This document shows positions 8,465 to 17,253 of a stretch of 64,000 bases of DNA, piece by piece. A program made the translations under genes and the position numbers. The stretch is from Streptomyces sp. CA-210063 (lineage in GTDB: Bacteria > Actinomycetota > Actinomycetes > Streptomycetales > Streptomycetaceae). Position 1 is the stretch's first letter. Every line of letters starts with the position of its first letter. The DNA lies in the NCBI RefSeq assembly GCF_024612015.1, contig NZ_CP102512.1, positions 10,044,001-10,108,000 of the forward strand, read 5' to 3'. The notes beneath the pieces are model-generated. The model worked only from the letters and a program-made list of their open reading frames with translations, ran no database searches and had not been told where the DNA came from.

Positions 8465-10600
8465 TCAGGAGACGAACACGCGTACGTCCCAGGCGCCGAG
8501 GTCCAGCGCTGCGCCCGCGGGAAGTGGTGTGCCGTTCAGGGCGTCGGAGAGGTTCACCGGGACCGAGACGCTCGCGGGCTCCCAGCTCCAGTTGTGGACG
8601 ATGTGGACCCGGCGCCCGTCGGGTGAGGTGCCGGTCGTGGCGGTGACGGACGCCGGGAGGTCCCGCCATGCGTGGCGTGCGGACGGCGTCAACCACTCGG
8701 CGAGCGCCCGCGCGAGGCCACGACCGGGCACCGTACCGACGTACGTCACACGCCCCGCGCCGTGGCCGCGGGTGGTGATCGCGGGCCAGCGGCCGAAGTG
8801 CGGGTGGTCGTACGTGGCCAGGACATCGGCGTCGGCGACGGTCAGGCCGTCCGCCCAACGTGTCGCCGTCGCACCCTCGGGCAGGTCCAGCGGGCCATCG
8901 GGCGCCGACCGCACGGGGATCTCCCGTACGAGGTTGCTGAACTCGTCGTAGGTGACGCCCGCGGCGTCCGTGAGACGGGCGGGGGCCGGTTCGTGCCGGG
9001 CCCGGGCCTCGTGGTCGGCGTAGCCGGTGCGCGGGCCGAGGACCAGATGGCCACCGGCGTGGGCGTAGGCGGCGAGCCAGTCGAGGGTCGAGTCGGCGGC
9101 CATGTACAACGCCGGGACGACGAGGACCGGGTGACGGCGGACTGCCTCCTCCGGTGAAAGGCCCTCCCGCTCCCCGCGCGGGTCGTGCAACTGCCGGGCG
9201 TGGACGATGCGGACCTGGCGCCCCGCCTCGAACGCGCCGCGGTAGAAGGGGTCGAAGATACGGTGGTAGGCGGCCGGGTCCGGTGCGCCGTCCGGCGCGG
9301 CGAGCGGCGGGTACTTCTGCATGAGCCACTTGCTGGGCGTCGAGTACACCATGGTGATGTCGGCGTCCGGTTCGAGCCCGGCGACGAGCGGTCCGGCCGC
9401 CTCGAACTCGGCTCCCAGGCGGGCGAGTTCGGCGTAGGTGCGGCCGGGCTGCCCGGTGTGGGGGAGGATGCCGCCCCAGTAGGTCTCCGCGCCGAAGTGC
9501 AGGGTGTGCCAGTGCCAGTACTCGATCATCCGGGCGCCCCGACCGACGAGCGCCCAGGCTGCCTGCCGCCACTGACCGTCGTAGGCGGGCCGGTTCTCCC
9601 AGGCGAAGCCGATCGAGCCGGCGTTGGTCTCGGTCACCAGGAACGGCTCCTGGCGGGAGGAGAACATCCAGTCGGCGGTCTGGTACAGCGCCCACACGCC
9701 GGTGGTCTTCCACTTCTGCTCGTGGCCGTCGGGCGTGGGATCGGGGAGCAGCAAACCGTCCTGCATGTCGTAGTACGGGTTGCCGGAGGCGACGTCGAGG
9801 CGGTCGGTCAGCTCGTCGTCCTCGACCGCCTGGCGGGTGTAGGAGATGCAGGTGGTGACGGAGTGCTCGGGCCGGGCGTACTCACGGACGATGTCGGCCT
9901 GCCACCCGATGAACTCGGTGACCTGCTGGGCCTGGAACTCCCGCCAGGCGACGTCGTACTGCGGCTGCTCGTTGCCGTCCGGCGTCCACAGGTCGGCCCA
10001 CGTCGACAGCCGGTGGGACCAGTAGACCAGGCCCCATTCCCGGTTGAGGGTCTCGACGTCGCCGTACTTCTCGCGCAGTTGGTCTACGAAGCGCTGGAAG
10101 ACACCGTGGTTGTGCAAGAGATGCAGGCCGGGTTCGTTGTCGACCTGGAATCCGATGACCGCCGGGTGGTCGGCGTACCGGCCGACGACCTTCCGTATGA
10201 CCCGCTCGGCGTGGAACCGGAACGCGGGGTGGGTGAAGTCGACCTCCTGGCGGGCTCCCCAGCCGATGCGTTCGCCGGTGCGCCGCTCGCCCGTGATCTC
10301 CGGGTACTGGCGGGCCAGCCACGGCGGGACGGCGTACGTCGGTGTGCCGAGGAGTACGGAGATACCGCGCTCGTGCGCCCCGTCGAGGACCGGCTGGAGC
10401 CAGTCGAGGTCGAAGACGCCGCTCGTGGGCTCCCAGGTCGACCACACGGACTCGCCGACCCGGATGACGGAGAAGTGCGCGTCGGCCATCAGGTCCAGGT
10501 CGGTCTTGAGGCGTTCGGCGGGACGGTCGGTGCCGTAGGGGGGCCGGTACTCGTGGTAGTACGCGGCGCCGAAGAGGACGCGGTCGGGCAGAGCCGCCAT
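8465..10600 (-). CDS. Beta-galactosidase, glycoside hydrolase family 42
   Basis: The 711-residue protein has the three-part GH42 layout: a TIM barrel (about 1-390), a trimerisation domain with a Rossmann-like fold (about 400-620) and a small C-terminal beta domain. The acid/base Glu is in FQVDNEPG (about E156) and the nucleophile is in LVTETNAGS (about E324). It begins GAAYYHEYRP, typical of the barrel's first strand. There is no signal peptide, so it acts inside the cell on short beta-galactosides brought in by the upstream ABC importer. It lies 48 bp after the MalG-like permease in the same operon. Expression should follow the LacI regulator at 14103-15242. Substrates may be galactan oligomers rather than lactose, judging from its partners. 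Confidence 0.92.
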   Translation of the reverse strand: MAALPDRVLFGAAYYHEYRPPYGTDRPAERLKTDLDLMADAHFSVIRVGESVWSTWEPTSGVFDLDWLQPVLDGAHERGISVLLGTPTYAVPPWLARQYPEITGERRTGERIGWGARQEVDFTHPAFRFHAERVIRKVVGRYADHPAVIGFQVDNEPGLHLLHNHGVFQRFVDQLREKYGDVETLNREWGLVYWSHRLSTWADLWTPDGNEQPQYDVAWREFQAQQVTEFIGWQADIVREYARPEHSVTTCISYTRQAVEDDELTDRLDVASGNPYYDMQDGLLLPDPTPDGHEQKWKTTGVWALYQTADWMFSSRQEPFLVTETNAGSIGFAWENRPAYDGQWRQAAWALVGRGARMIEYWHWHTLHFGAETYWGGILPHTGQPGRTYAELARLGAEFEAAGPLVAGLEPDADITMVYSTPSKWLMQKYPPLAAPDGAPDPAAYHRIFDPFYRGAFEAGRQVRIVHARQLHDPRGEREGLSPEEAVRRHPVLVVPALYMAADSTLDWLAAYAHAGGHLVLGPRTGYADHEARARHEPAPARLTDAAGVTYDEFSNLVREIPVRSAPDGPLDLPEGATATRWADGLTVADADVLATYDHPHFGRWPAITTRGHGAGRVTYVGTVPGRGLARALAEWLTPSARHAWRDLPASVTATTGTSPDGRRVHIVHNWSWEPASVSVPVNLSDALNGTPLPAGAALDLGAWDVRVFVS

Positions 10601-10648
10601 GAAGGGAAACCTCCGGGGAAGGGGGGAGTGGTACGAGGACGGCGCGCT

Positions 10649-11578
10649 CTACTGCTTGACGCCGCCCGTGGCCAGGCCGCTCTGCCAGTACCGCTGCAGC
10701 ATGAGGAAGGCCACGACGAGGGGGACGATCGAGATGAGGGAGCCGGTCACCACGAGGGCGAGCATGTCGCTGCTGGCGCCGGCCCCGCCGTTCTGGGCTT
10801 GGGCGGCCCAGGAGGAGAGCCCGACCGTGATCGGGTACAGGTCCGGGTCGTTGAGCATGATCAGTGGGAGGAAGTAGTTGTTCCAGGTCGCCACGAGGGT
10901 GAAGAGCAGGACGGTCACCAGGCCCGGCGCGAGCAGTCGCAGGGCGATCGTGAAGAAGATCCTGGCTTCCCCGGCGCCGTCGATGCGGGCGGCTTCCAGG
11001 ATGCTGTCGGGCACGGCGTCCTGCGCGTAGACGCGCATGAGGTAGAGACCGAACGGGTTGACCAGGGAGGGCAGGATGATCGCCCAGGGGGTGTTGACCA
11101 GGCCCGCCTCGGCGAAGAGCAGGTAGGTCGGGATCGCCAGGGCGGTGGTGGGGACCATGACGGCGCCGAGTACGAGGTTGAAGCCGACCCGGTCGCCGCG
11201 GAAGCGGAACTTGGCGAAGCCGTAGCCGGCCGAGGCCGCGAGCAGGGCGGCACCCAGCGAGCTGACCACGGCGTACATCACGGTGTTGAGCAGCCAGTGC
11301 ACGAAGACCCCGTCGTCCTGGGTGAAGGTCTCCTTGATGTTCGTCAGCAGTCGCGGGGCGTCCGAGAACCACAGGCCGAAGCTGTTGAACAGGTCCTGGG
11401 TGCTCTTGGTCGAGGCGATCAGCAGCCAGAACAGGGGGAGCAGGAAGTAGGCCAGGGCTGCCAGCATGGCGATGGTCAGCGGGGTGCTGCGCCGGACCGG
11501 GCGCCTCTTCGGACGAACTGCGTGGACCGGCTCCGTGACCGTCGATGTGACCGCGGCCGGGGGCGTAGTGGTCGTCAC
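10649..11578 (-). CDS. Carbohydrate ABC transporter permease (MalG type)
   Basis: This 309-residue inner-membrane protein has six hydrophobic helices and the conserved cytoplasmic loop EAARIDGAGEARIFFTIALR, which contacts the ATPase. A GTG start at 11578 is chosen because its GTGA overlaps the TGA stop of the preceding permease gene, giving translational coupling. An in-frame region further upstream lies inside the other permease gene and is not family-like. The C-terminus YWQSGLATGGVKQ matches the usual end of MalG-type permeases. With the MalF-like partner it forms the channel for a sugar oligomer. The MsiK-type ATPase used by many Streptomyces sugar importers is not encoded nearby and is probably shared. 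Confidence 0.9.
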   Translation of the reverse strand: MTTTTPPAAVTSTVTEPVHAVRPKRRPVRRSTPLTIAMLAALAYFLLPLFWLLIASTKSTQDLFNSFGLWFSDAPRLLTNIKETFTQDDGVFVHWLLNTVMYAVVSSLGAALLAASAGYGFAKFRFRGDRVGFNLVLGAVMVPTTALAIPTYLLFAEAGLVNTPWAIILPSLVNPFGLYLMRVYAQDAVPDSILEAARIDGAGEARIFFTIALRLLAPGLVTVLLFTLVATWNNYFLPLIMLNDPDLYPITVGLSSWAAQAQNGGAGASSDMLALVVTGSLISIVPLVVAFLMLQRYWQSGLATGGVKQ

Positions 11579-12471
11579 GGCGTCCTCCTGCGGTTCGCGG
11601 TGAGCAGGACGGCGTAGGAGGCGATCACGATGACGAGGCCGAGGAGGAAGGACACCGTGGCCGCGTAGTTGACCTGCTGGCCGGTGAAGGCGAGGGAGTA
11701 GGCGTAGAGATTGGCGGTGTAGGAGCTGCTGATGACATCCGGGGCGACTTTCATCAACAGGTTGGGCTCGTTGAACAGTTGGAAACTGCCGATCACGGAG
11801 AACAGCAGGGTGAGCATCAGCGCCGGCTTGAGGGCCGGGAGTTTGACGGACCAGGCGATCCGCCAGGCGCCGGCCCCGTCCATCGCGGCCGCCTCGTACA
11901 GCTCCTGGGGGACGGTGCGCAGGGCGGCGTACAGGATGATCATGTTGTAGCCGACGAACTCCCAGGTCACGATGTTCGCCAGGCTGCCCAGCATCCAGCC
12001 CTCGGTGAGGAACCGCGGGGCCGGCAGATCCAGACTCCGGCTCAGCTGGGCGAAGGGGCCGAAGTCCGGTCCGTACAGGTAGCCCCACATGAGTGCGGCG
12101 ACCACGCTGGGCACGGCGTACGGGACGAAGATGCCCAGCCGGATCACGCGCGCCAGGCGCAGCAGGCCGCTGTCGAGTGCGAGGGCGAACAGCAGCGCCA
12201 GCAGCAGCATGACGGGGACCTGGATGACGAAGAACAGTGCGACCCGTCCGACGCCGTGGATGAGCAGCGGGTCCTGGACGGCTCTGACGTAGTTGTCCAG
12301 CCCGACGAAGGCGGTGCCGCCGATGAGGCGTTCCTGGAACAGGCTGAGGTAGGCGGCGTAGCCGAGCGGGGCGAGGAAGAGCAGGAGGAAGAGCACCATG
12401 AACGGTGCGACGAACAGCGGCCCTGCCGCCCGGCGCTTCCCCTTGGCGGAGATCGCGGTGGTGACGGCCAT
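11575..12471 (-). CDS. Carbohydrate ABC transporter permease (MalF type)
   Basis: The 298-residue protein has six predicted membrane helices and the permease loop ELYEAAAMDGAGAWRIAWSV near residue 195. The family opening segment FVAPFMVLFLLLFLAPLGYA is present near residue 20. The start codon follows the stop of the binding-protein gene by one base, and its own stop overlaps the next gene. The three transport genes are therefore translated together. It forms the import channel with the MalG-like protein. Confidence 0.9.
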   Translation of the reverse strand: MAVTTAISAKGKRRAAGPLFVAPFMVLFLLLFLAPLGYAAYLSLFQERLIGGTAFVGLDNYVRAVQDPLLIHGVGRVALFFVIQVPVMLLLALLFALALDSGLLRLARVIRLGIFVPYAVPSVVAALMWGYLYGPDFGPFAQLSRSLDLPAPRFLTEGWMLGSLANIVTWEFVGYNMIILYAALRTVPQELYEAAAMDGAGAWRIAWSVKLPALKPALMLTLLFSVIGSFQLFNEPNLLMKVAPDVISSSYTANLYAYSLAFTGQQVNYAATVSFLLGLVIVIASYAVLLTANRRRTP

Positions 12472-12472
12472 C

Positions 12473-13873
12473 TCAGCTCCCCTTGACGGTGAAGCCCTGG
12501 TCCTTGGCGTACGTGGTCAGCCGCGACTGCCACGTGCCGAGCGCGCGGACGGTGTCGGTCTTGTCGGCGAGGGACTTGCCGACCGTCTCGGTCCAGTCGG
12601 TCGCCGCCTGGTCGAGGAACGGCGGCCACTGGAAGGAGGAGTTGACCGTGGAACTGATGTCCGCGAACAGCTGGTTGACCTTCTGGCCGCCGTAGAACGA
12701 GGGCGCCTGGCCGACGAACTCGGCGTCCGTGAGCAGGGCCTTGGTCGCCGGGAAGAAGAACTGCTCGGTGGCGAACATCCGCGCGCTCGCCGGGTCGGTG
12801 TTGAGGAACTGCGCGAACATCGCCGCCGCGATCGGGTTCTTGGTCGACCGGATGACCGCGGTCGTCGAGCCGCCCCAGTTGCCCGAGCTGGGCTTGGACG
12901 CGTCCCACTGCGGCAGTGGGGCAGCCCGCCACTTGCCCGCGGTGGCCTTGGCCGAACCGGAGAGGAAGACGGGGCCCCAGGCAGCGGTGATCCAGGTGGC
13001 GTACTTGCCCTTGTTCAGCGCGGCGTACCAGCCGTCGGTGAAGTCCGGCTCGACGCCGATGACCCCCTCCTTGGCCAGCCCGCCCCAGTACTCGCCGAGC
13101 TTCCTGGAGGCGGCGTCGTCGACGCTGATGGTGATGTCGCTCTTGCCGGAGGTCACATAGGGCTTGGCGCCCGCCTGCCACTGCAGGCCGTGCCAGGCGG
13201 CGGGCTGGTTCGCCGCGAGGTTGGTGAGGTAGACGTCGGGGTCGGCCTTGTGGAGCTTGCGCGCCGCGGCGGCGAACTCGTCCCAGGTCCTGGGGACGTC
13301 GATGCCGTGCTCGTCGAAGATGTCCTGCCGGTAGAGCATGCCCATCGGGCCGGTGTCCTGCGGGATCGCCCAGACCTCGCCGTCGTCGCCGCTGACCTGG
13401 CCCCAGGTCCAGTCGACGAACCGGTCCTTCAACTCGGCGGCGCCGTACGGCCGCAGGTCCAGCAGGCTGTCGGTGATGGTGAAGGTCGGGATCGCCTGGT
13501 ACTCGATCTGCACCATGTCCGGAGCGCCACTGCCCGCCTTCAGAGCCGTACGCAGCTTGGTGTACTGCGGAGTGCCCTGGCCGGCGTTGACGACCTTGAT
13601 TTTGACCGCCGGGTACTTCTTCTCGAAGAGGGCGATCTCCTTGGCGATGTTCGGGACCCACGTCCAGAACGTCAGCTCGGTCGGCGTCTTCATCGCCTTG
13701 TCGATGTCGGCCTGGCTGACCGGCTCGGCGGAGGCGGAACCGCCGGAGTCCCCGCCGCCGCACGCGGTGAGGGCGGCGCCGAGCGACAGGGCGCCGGTCG
13801 TGGTGAGGAACAGTCGGCGGCTCATGGGTGAAAGGGCGGACGAAAGGGTGGATGTGGATACGGTTCTGGGCAT
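12473..13873 (-). CDS. Carbohydrate-binding lipoprotein of the ABC importer (family 1)
   Basis: The 466-residue product has a twin-arginine-like N-terminus (SRRLFLTTTGALSLGAALTAC) ending in a lipobox Cys followed by a Gly/Ser-rich linker. The mature part has the family 1 pattern, with ELTFWTWVPN at the start and FEKKYPAVKIKVVN soon after. It should catch a sugar oligomer outside the membrane for the two permeases that follow. ATG at 13873, 9 bp after a GGGAG-like ribosome site, is preferred; ATG at MSRR is an alternative. This is the first gene of a five-gene operon and is preceded by 229 bp of non-coding DNA. Confidence 0.9.
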   Translation of the reverse strand: MPRTVSTSTLSSALSPMSRRLFLTTTGALSLGAALTACGGGDSGGSASAEPVSQADIDKAMKTPTELTFWTWVPNIAKEIALFEKKYPAVKIKVVNAGQGTPQYTKLRTALKAGSGAPDMVQIEYQAIPTFTITDSLLDLRPYGAAELKDRFVDWTWGQVSGDDGEVWAIPQDTGPMGMLYRQDIFDEHGIDVPRTWDEFAAAARKLHKADPDVYLTNLAANQPAAWHGLQWQAGAKPYVTSGKSDITISVDDAASRKLGEYWGGLAKEGVIGVEPDFTDGWYAALNKGKYATWITAAWGPVFLSGSAKATAGKWRAAPLPQWDASKPSSGNWGGSTTAVIRSTKNPIAAAMFAQFLNTDPASARMFATEQFFFPATKALLTDAEFVGQAPSFYGGQKVNQLFADISSTVNSSFQWPPFLDQAATDWTETVGKSLADKTDTVRALGTWQSRLTTYAKDQGFTVKGS

Positions 13874-14102
13874 GGTGAACTCCCGCCGGTGGCTGAGGCG
13901 GCACGCCTGGCGAGGGCGTGCGAGGGGATGGGGGTCGGAGGCACGGACGCGATGACCGGGCTGCCGAAGCCCACGTGGCCGGGGCCGCGCGCGCTCGGAC
14001 AGGCGACGGTGACGCACCACGAGTCGTGGAGCGGGAATCGCGGCCTGGAGAGGCTGATGACGTTCAGTCAGGTATGGAGAGCCCGCTGGCGCCACGCTGG
14101 GT
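13874..14102. promoter_or_regulatory. Promoter region of the galactan-type operon
   Basis: These 229 bp separate the LacI gene from the operon it probably controls. No coding sequence is convincing. An imperfect palindrome, ctgatgacgttcag, with CTGA/TCAG arms, lies at about 14056-14069 and could be an operator. It lacks the centred CG of a classical LacI site, so support is weak. Confidence 0.35.
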
Positions 14103-15242
14103 TCAGGGCGACTTCGGATCGCCCGGGTGAGGGTGCCCGGACGGCGGTCGCCGCGCGATCACCGTGCGTCGCCCGTGAGCCGGGGTCGTCCGGCTGGGCG
14201 GTGGCGCGGTCGACGCGCGGACGATCAGGTCGACCGGTGGTCCGCTCGGCGGCAAGGGGTCCGCGTTCGGGTTCTCGATGGCGTGCACCAGACGCTTGAG
14301 CCCCTCCTGCGCCATGGCGTCGAACGGCTGCCGCACCGTGGTCAGGGGAGGAGTCACATAGGCGGCGACGGGGATGTCGTCGAGGCCGACCACGCTGACA
14401 TCCTCCGGCACGCGCCGGCCGGCCTCCGTCAGCGCGCGAATCAGACCGATCGCCATGTCGTCGTTGGCGGCGAAGACGGCGGTGACATCGCCGTTCTCGG
14501 CCAGTTCGCGTCCGGCCAGGTAGCCGGACGCGGCCGACCAGTCGCCCTCGATGGCCGCAGGTGCGTCCAGCCCCTGTTCGGTCAGTGACGCCCGCCATCC
14601 CGTCAGGCGGTCCCGGGCGGCGTACCACCGCTGCGGGCCGGCCAGGTGATGGACGGTCCCGTGGCCGAGCGCCAGCAGGTGTTCGGTGGCGGCGCGGGCC
14701 ATCAGATCCGCGCCGCGCCCTGCCGTCAGCACCGTCGGCGCGGTGACGGGCGGTGGTGGTGCGCCGAAGGCGACGACCGGCACGTCGATACGGAGGGGTT
14801 CTCCTCCACCGGGGCTCTGCTCGTCGATCGGTTCGGAGATGACGATGCCGTCCACGCCCTGGTCGAGGAGCGAGTCCACGGCGCCGGCAAGGCCTGCCGG
14901 GTCGCCTTCCATCGTGTTGACCACACGGAGCGCGTATCCCGTGTCGCGGACGACTCGCTCGACACCGATGAGGAGTGAGGCGGGTCCGTACAGGGCTGTT
15001 CCCAGCGTGACCACGCCGATCGAGCGGGTCCGCCCGGAGGCCAGTGCCCGGGCGGCGTTGTTGCGCCGGTAGCCGAGCTGTTCGGCGGCTTCGAGGACGC
15101 GTCGGCGGACCTCGGCGGAGACATACGGCTCGTCGTTGAAGACCCTGGAGACGGTCTTCTGGGAGACGCCGGCCAGCCGGGCCACATCCACGCTGCTGGG
15201 TGCCGGGGAACTTCCGCCCCGTCCCGTCTTTCCTCGCGTCAT
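14103..15242 (-). CDS. LacI-family transcriptional regulator
   Basis: The 379-residue repressor has an N-terminal helix-turn-helix, VDVARLAGVSQKTVSRVFND, and the hinge-helix region AARALASGRTRSIGVV. A periplasmic-binding-like effector domain follows, with DGIVISEP, AVFAANDDMAIG and VVGLDDIPVAAYVTPPLTTVRQP. ATG at 15242 is chosen because GGGAG stands 6 bp before it; an upstream in-frame ATG would add seven residues. It is encoded directly upstream of the importer and glycosidase genes in the same direction. It probably represses them until a galactoside or arabinoside binds. The C-terminal 35 residues are Pro/Arg/His-rich and not typical. Confidence 0.92.
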   Translation of the reverse strand: MTRGKTGRGGSSPAPSSVDVARLAGVSQKTVSRVFNDEPYVSAEVRRRVLEAAEQLGYRRNNAARALASGRTRSIGVVTLGTALYGPASLLIGVERVVRDTGYALRVVNTMEGDPAGLAGAVDSLLDQGVDGIVISEPIDEQSPGGGEPLRIDVPVVAFGAPPPPVTAPTVLTAGRGADLMARAATEHLLALGHGTVHHLAGPQRWYAARDRLTGWRASLTEQGLDAPAAIEGDWSAASGYLAGRELAENGDVTAVFAANDDMAIGLIRALTEAGRRVPEDVSVVGLDDIPVAAYVTPPLTTVRQPFDAMAQEGLKRLVHAIENPNADPLPPSGPPVDLIVRASTAPPPSRTTPAHGRRTVIARRPPSGHPHPGDPKSP

Positions 15243-15295
15243 GGTGGCTCCCGGTGACCGCACGAATCGAGTCCGATGATGCCAGACGCGACCCG

Positions 15296-15344
15296 CATGA
15301 CCGCGCAGTCATGTCTGCGCGGTCATGTCTACGCAGTCATAAGG
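15296..15344. repeat. 13-bp inverted repeat merged with three 14-bp tandem units
   Basis: catgaccgcgcag (15296-15308) and its exact complement ctgcgcggtcatg (15315-15327) flank a 6-base loop. The same bases also read as tandem 14-mers: gcgcagtcatgtct (15303-15316), gcgcggtcatgtct (15317-15330) and a partial third unit to 15344. The array ends about 54 bp upstream of the LacI start. It may be an operator set for autoregulation or a hairpin in the leader. Confidence 0.6.
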
Positions 15345-15463
15345 GCTCCGTCAAGAGTTCGGACACGTTTCCGGGACTGGGCGTACGTGCACGGCTTTCT
15401 TGCTCCCGGACCATTGACATGGCGTTGTCCGAGAGCTGAGGCTTGCGCTTGCAAGCCCGATCA

Positions 15464-15477
15464 TTGAAACGATTCAA
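15464..15477. promoter_or_regulatory. LacI-type operator-like palindrome
   Basis: ttgaaacgattcaa is a 12-of-14 palindrome with the centred CG usual for LacI-family operators. A perfect 10-bp palindrome, gcttgcaagc, lies just before it at 15447-15456. No intact gene now starts next to it. It may serve the LacI gene 222 bp away or be left from a lost glycosidase promoter. Confidence 0.45.
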
Positions 15478-15599
15478 GGCCTGTGGTGCCTCGACCGGGG
15501 CGCCCGGCCGGTGACTCGACACCCCCTTGCGAGGCGAGCTGAACCAGCTCAGCAGGCTGGAGCGTCGCGAGGGCTTGTCCCGGCAGGGCCGGGCGGTGT

Positions 15600-15764
15600 T
15601 CACACCGGCCGGTTCTGCTGTTCGATGTGCTGCCTGACCACGGAGAGCGGGGCGCCTCCGACGGTTCCGGCGAAGTGAGAGCCGGACCAGAGCTTGTTGG
15701 CCCGCCAGTAGTGGCGCACCAGGTCGGGGAACTCCTGACGGAGGTGGTGGGAGGAGACGCCCTG
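15600..15764 (-). mobile_element. 3' fragment of an IS200/IS605-type transposase gene (tnpA remnant)
   Basis: On the minus strand the frame ending at 15600-15602 encodes about 54 residues. They include HHLRQEFPDLVRHYWRANK, LWSGSHFAGTVGGAP and a C-terminal IEQQNRPV. This resembles the end of IS200/IS605 Y1 transposases of actinomycetes. An in-frame stop at 15765 cuts the frame, and the N-terminal part with the HUH motif is absent. It is a dead relic. Confidence 0.75.
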
Positions 15765-15978
15765 TCACCAGGCTCGGTGCACCAGCCTCCGACGAGGCGG
15801 CCAAGTACCGCCTCCAGATCGCCGAGATACGCGTCGGACAGCCGCGAGCCGCTCCCTCACGGGGGAGGTGACCACCACGTCGGCCGGCCGGGGGGAGAGA
15901 GACCGCGAAGTCGGTGGCGGGGGGCGGGGGTGTCGGCGACCCAGACGTGTTCCTGCTGGAAGAGCGTCGGTGTGCGGG
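15765..15978. other. Unassigned stretch between transposase relic and MarR gene
   Basis: A short plus-strand frame here encodes SDEAAKYRLQIAEIRV and ends at a TGA near 15871. It has no start or ribosome site and could be the tail of a broken gene. The rest is G-rich and shows nothing recognisable. Confidence 0.35.
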
Positions 15979-16473
15979 TCAGGGCAGTCGGGGCAGTACG
16001 TCCCGAGCCGTGTGGCTGAGGATGCGGAGATCCTCCGCGAACCGCTCGCGGTCCGCCACCGGGAGGGGGTTCAGGAAGTACCGCTTGATGTTCTCGACAT
16101 GGATCAGCGAAGCGCGGACCGTCGTCTCCTCGCCCAGCGGGGTCAGCCGCACCAGCCTGCCGCGCCGGTCGGCGGGGGACTCCGCCCGGGTCACGAGCCC
16201 GGCCGCCTCCATGCGGTCGACCAGCCGGGTGGCACCGCCGGTGGTGAGGACCTGCTCCTGGGCGATGGCTCGCATGGACAGCCCCGGCTCGCCCGCCCGC
16301 CCGAGAATCAGCAACACCTCGAACATCAGGTGGCTGATGCCGCACTCGACCTCCAGCGCCCGCCCGAGGATGTACTCCAGCCGGTTGGCGGCCCCTTGCA
16401 GCCGCCCGAACGCCAGGATGAGGTCATGATCGGCGGCCTCCTTCGCCGTCTCGATGCCCGCCTCGTCGTTCAC
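15979..16473 (-). CDS. MarR-family transcriptional regulator
   Basis: The 164-residue protein has the MarR winged-helix core. A dimerisation helix (residues about 20-45) is followed by LSMRAIAQEQVLTTGGATRLVDRMEAAGLVTR, here described as the recognition region at about residues 85-115, and the wing SPADRRGRLVRLTPLGEE. A GTG start at 16473 gives the usual family length. It lies alone between relics, so its target is unclear. Candidates are its own promoter, the neighbouring NRPS operon, or a lost gene. Confidence 0.88.
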   Translation of the reverse strand: MNDEAGIETAKEAADHDLILAFGRLQGAANRLEYILGRALEVECGISHLMFEVLLILGRAGEPGLSMRAIAQEQVLTTGGATRLVDRMEAAGLVTRAESPADRRGRLVRLTPLGEETTVRASLIHVENIKRYFLNPLPVADRERFAEDLRILSHTARDVLPRLP

Positions 16474-16583
16474 GGCCGCGCCGCCCCTTTCCTGATCCCG
16501 ACTGCCACCCTACCGATCATGCCTGGGCGGACGACTGAACAGCTCCCGCTGAACAGCCCTCGTACGGCTCGGCATGCGTGGGC

Positions 16584-17253
16584 CTACTTCGGCGGTCGGT
16601 CCGTGGTGCGGCGGGGCACGAGCGTGGGGGAGAGGGTGACCTGCACCGGCGGTCGGCTCCGGTCGGCGATGCGCTCCAGGAGGAGGCGCGCGGAGTCGCT
16701 GCCCAGCTCGTGGCCGCCCTGGTCGACGCTGGTGAGGGAGATCGGACCGAACGCGGCGAACGTGGTGTTGTCGTAGCCGGCCACCGAGAGGTCCCCGGGA
16801 ACGGACAACCCGGCCTCGGCGACCGCGTCGAGCACCCCCATGGCGGCGATGTCCGCCCCGGCGAACACCGCTGTCGGCCGGCGGCGACGAGCCAGCAACT
16901 CCTTCGCGGCCTCGTAACCGCCCTCCTGGGTATAGCTGGTGGAGACCACGTCGATCGACTCCTCCAGCCCATGCGCCCGCATGGCCTGCCGATATCCTTC
17001 GGCGCGCCGGGCGTTGGGCATCTCCGTGAGGCGGGTCGCGTCGGTCTCGTGATGCTCGATGTGGGCGATCCGACGGTGCCCGAGAGCCGCGAGGTGGCCG
17101 ACGACCAGGGACGCGCCCGCGATGTCGTCGTCGGTCACCGTGTCGTACAGCGGCGAGGACCCGTGCCGGCCGACGACGACGGTCGGCACCGCGGTGGCGA
17201 CCTGCTCCAGGTGAGCACGTGACGACACGGGTGCGACGAGGATGAGCCCGCCG
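16584..17253 (-). pseudogene. LacI-family regulator truncated at its N-terminus
   Basis: The minus-strand frame encodes the effector half of a LacI regulator: LILVAPVSSRAHLEQVATA, LGHRRIAHIEHHE, AVFAGADIAAMGVLDA, VAGYDNTTFAAFGPISLTSVDQGG and a normal C-terminus. Residues upstream of the LILVAP strand do not match the family, and there is no helix-turn-helix, so about the first 100 residues are gone. An open frame continues to 17483, but that part is antisense to a rhamnosidase fragment. The protein could not bind DNA. Confidence 0.82.

Larger units (their letters stand above)
15243..15599. other. Non-coding stretch upstream of the LacI gene
   Basis: No protein-coding frame looks real here. 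The stretch holds the inverted and tandem repeats at 15296-15344, the palindromes near 15447-15477, and then featureless DNA up to the transposase remnant. Confidence 0.6.

Noticed and set aside
14056..14069. Possible LacI operator before the galactan operon
   Set aside because: Arms are only 4 bp and the centre lacks the usual CG; kept only as a remark under the promoter region.
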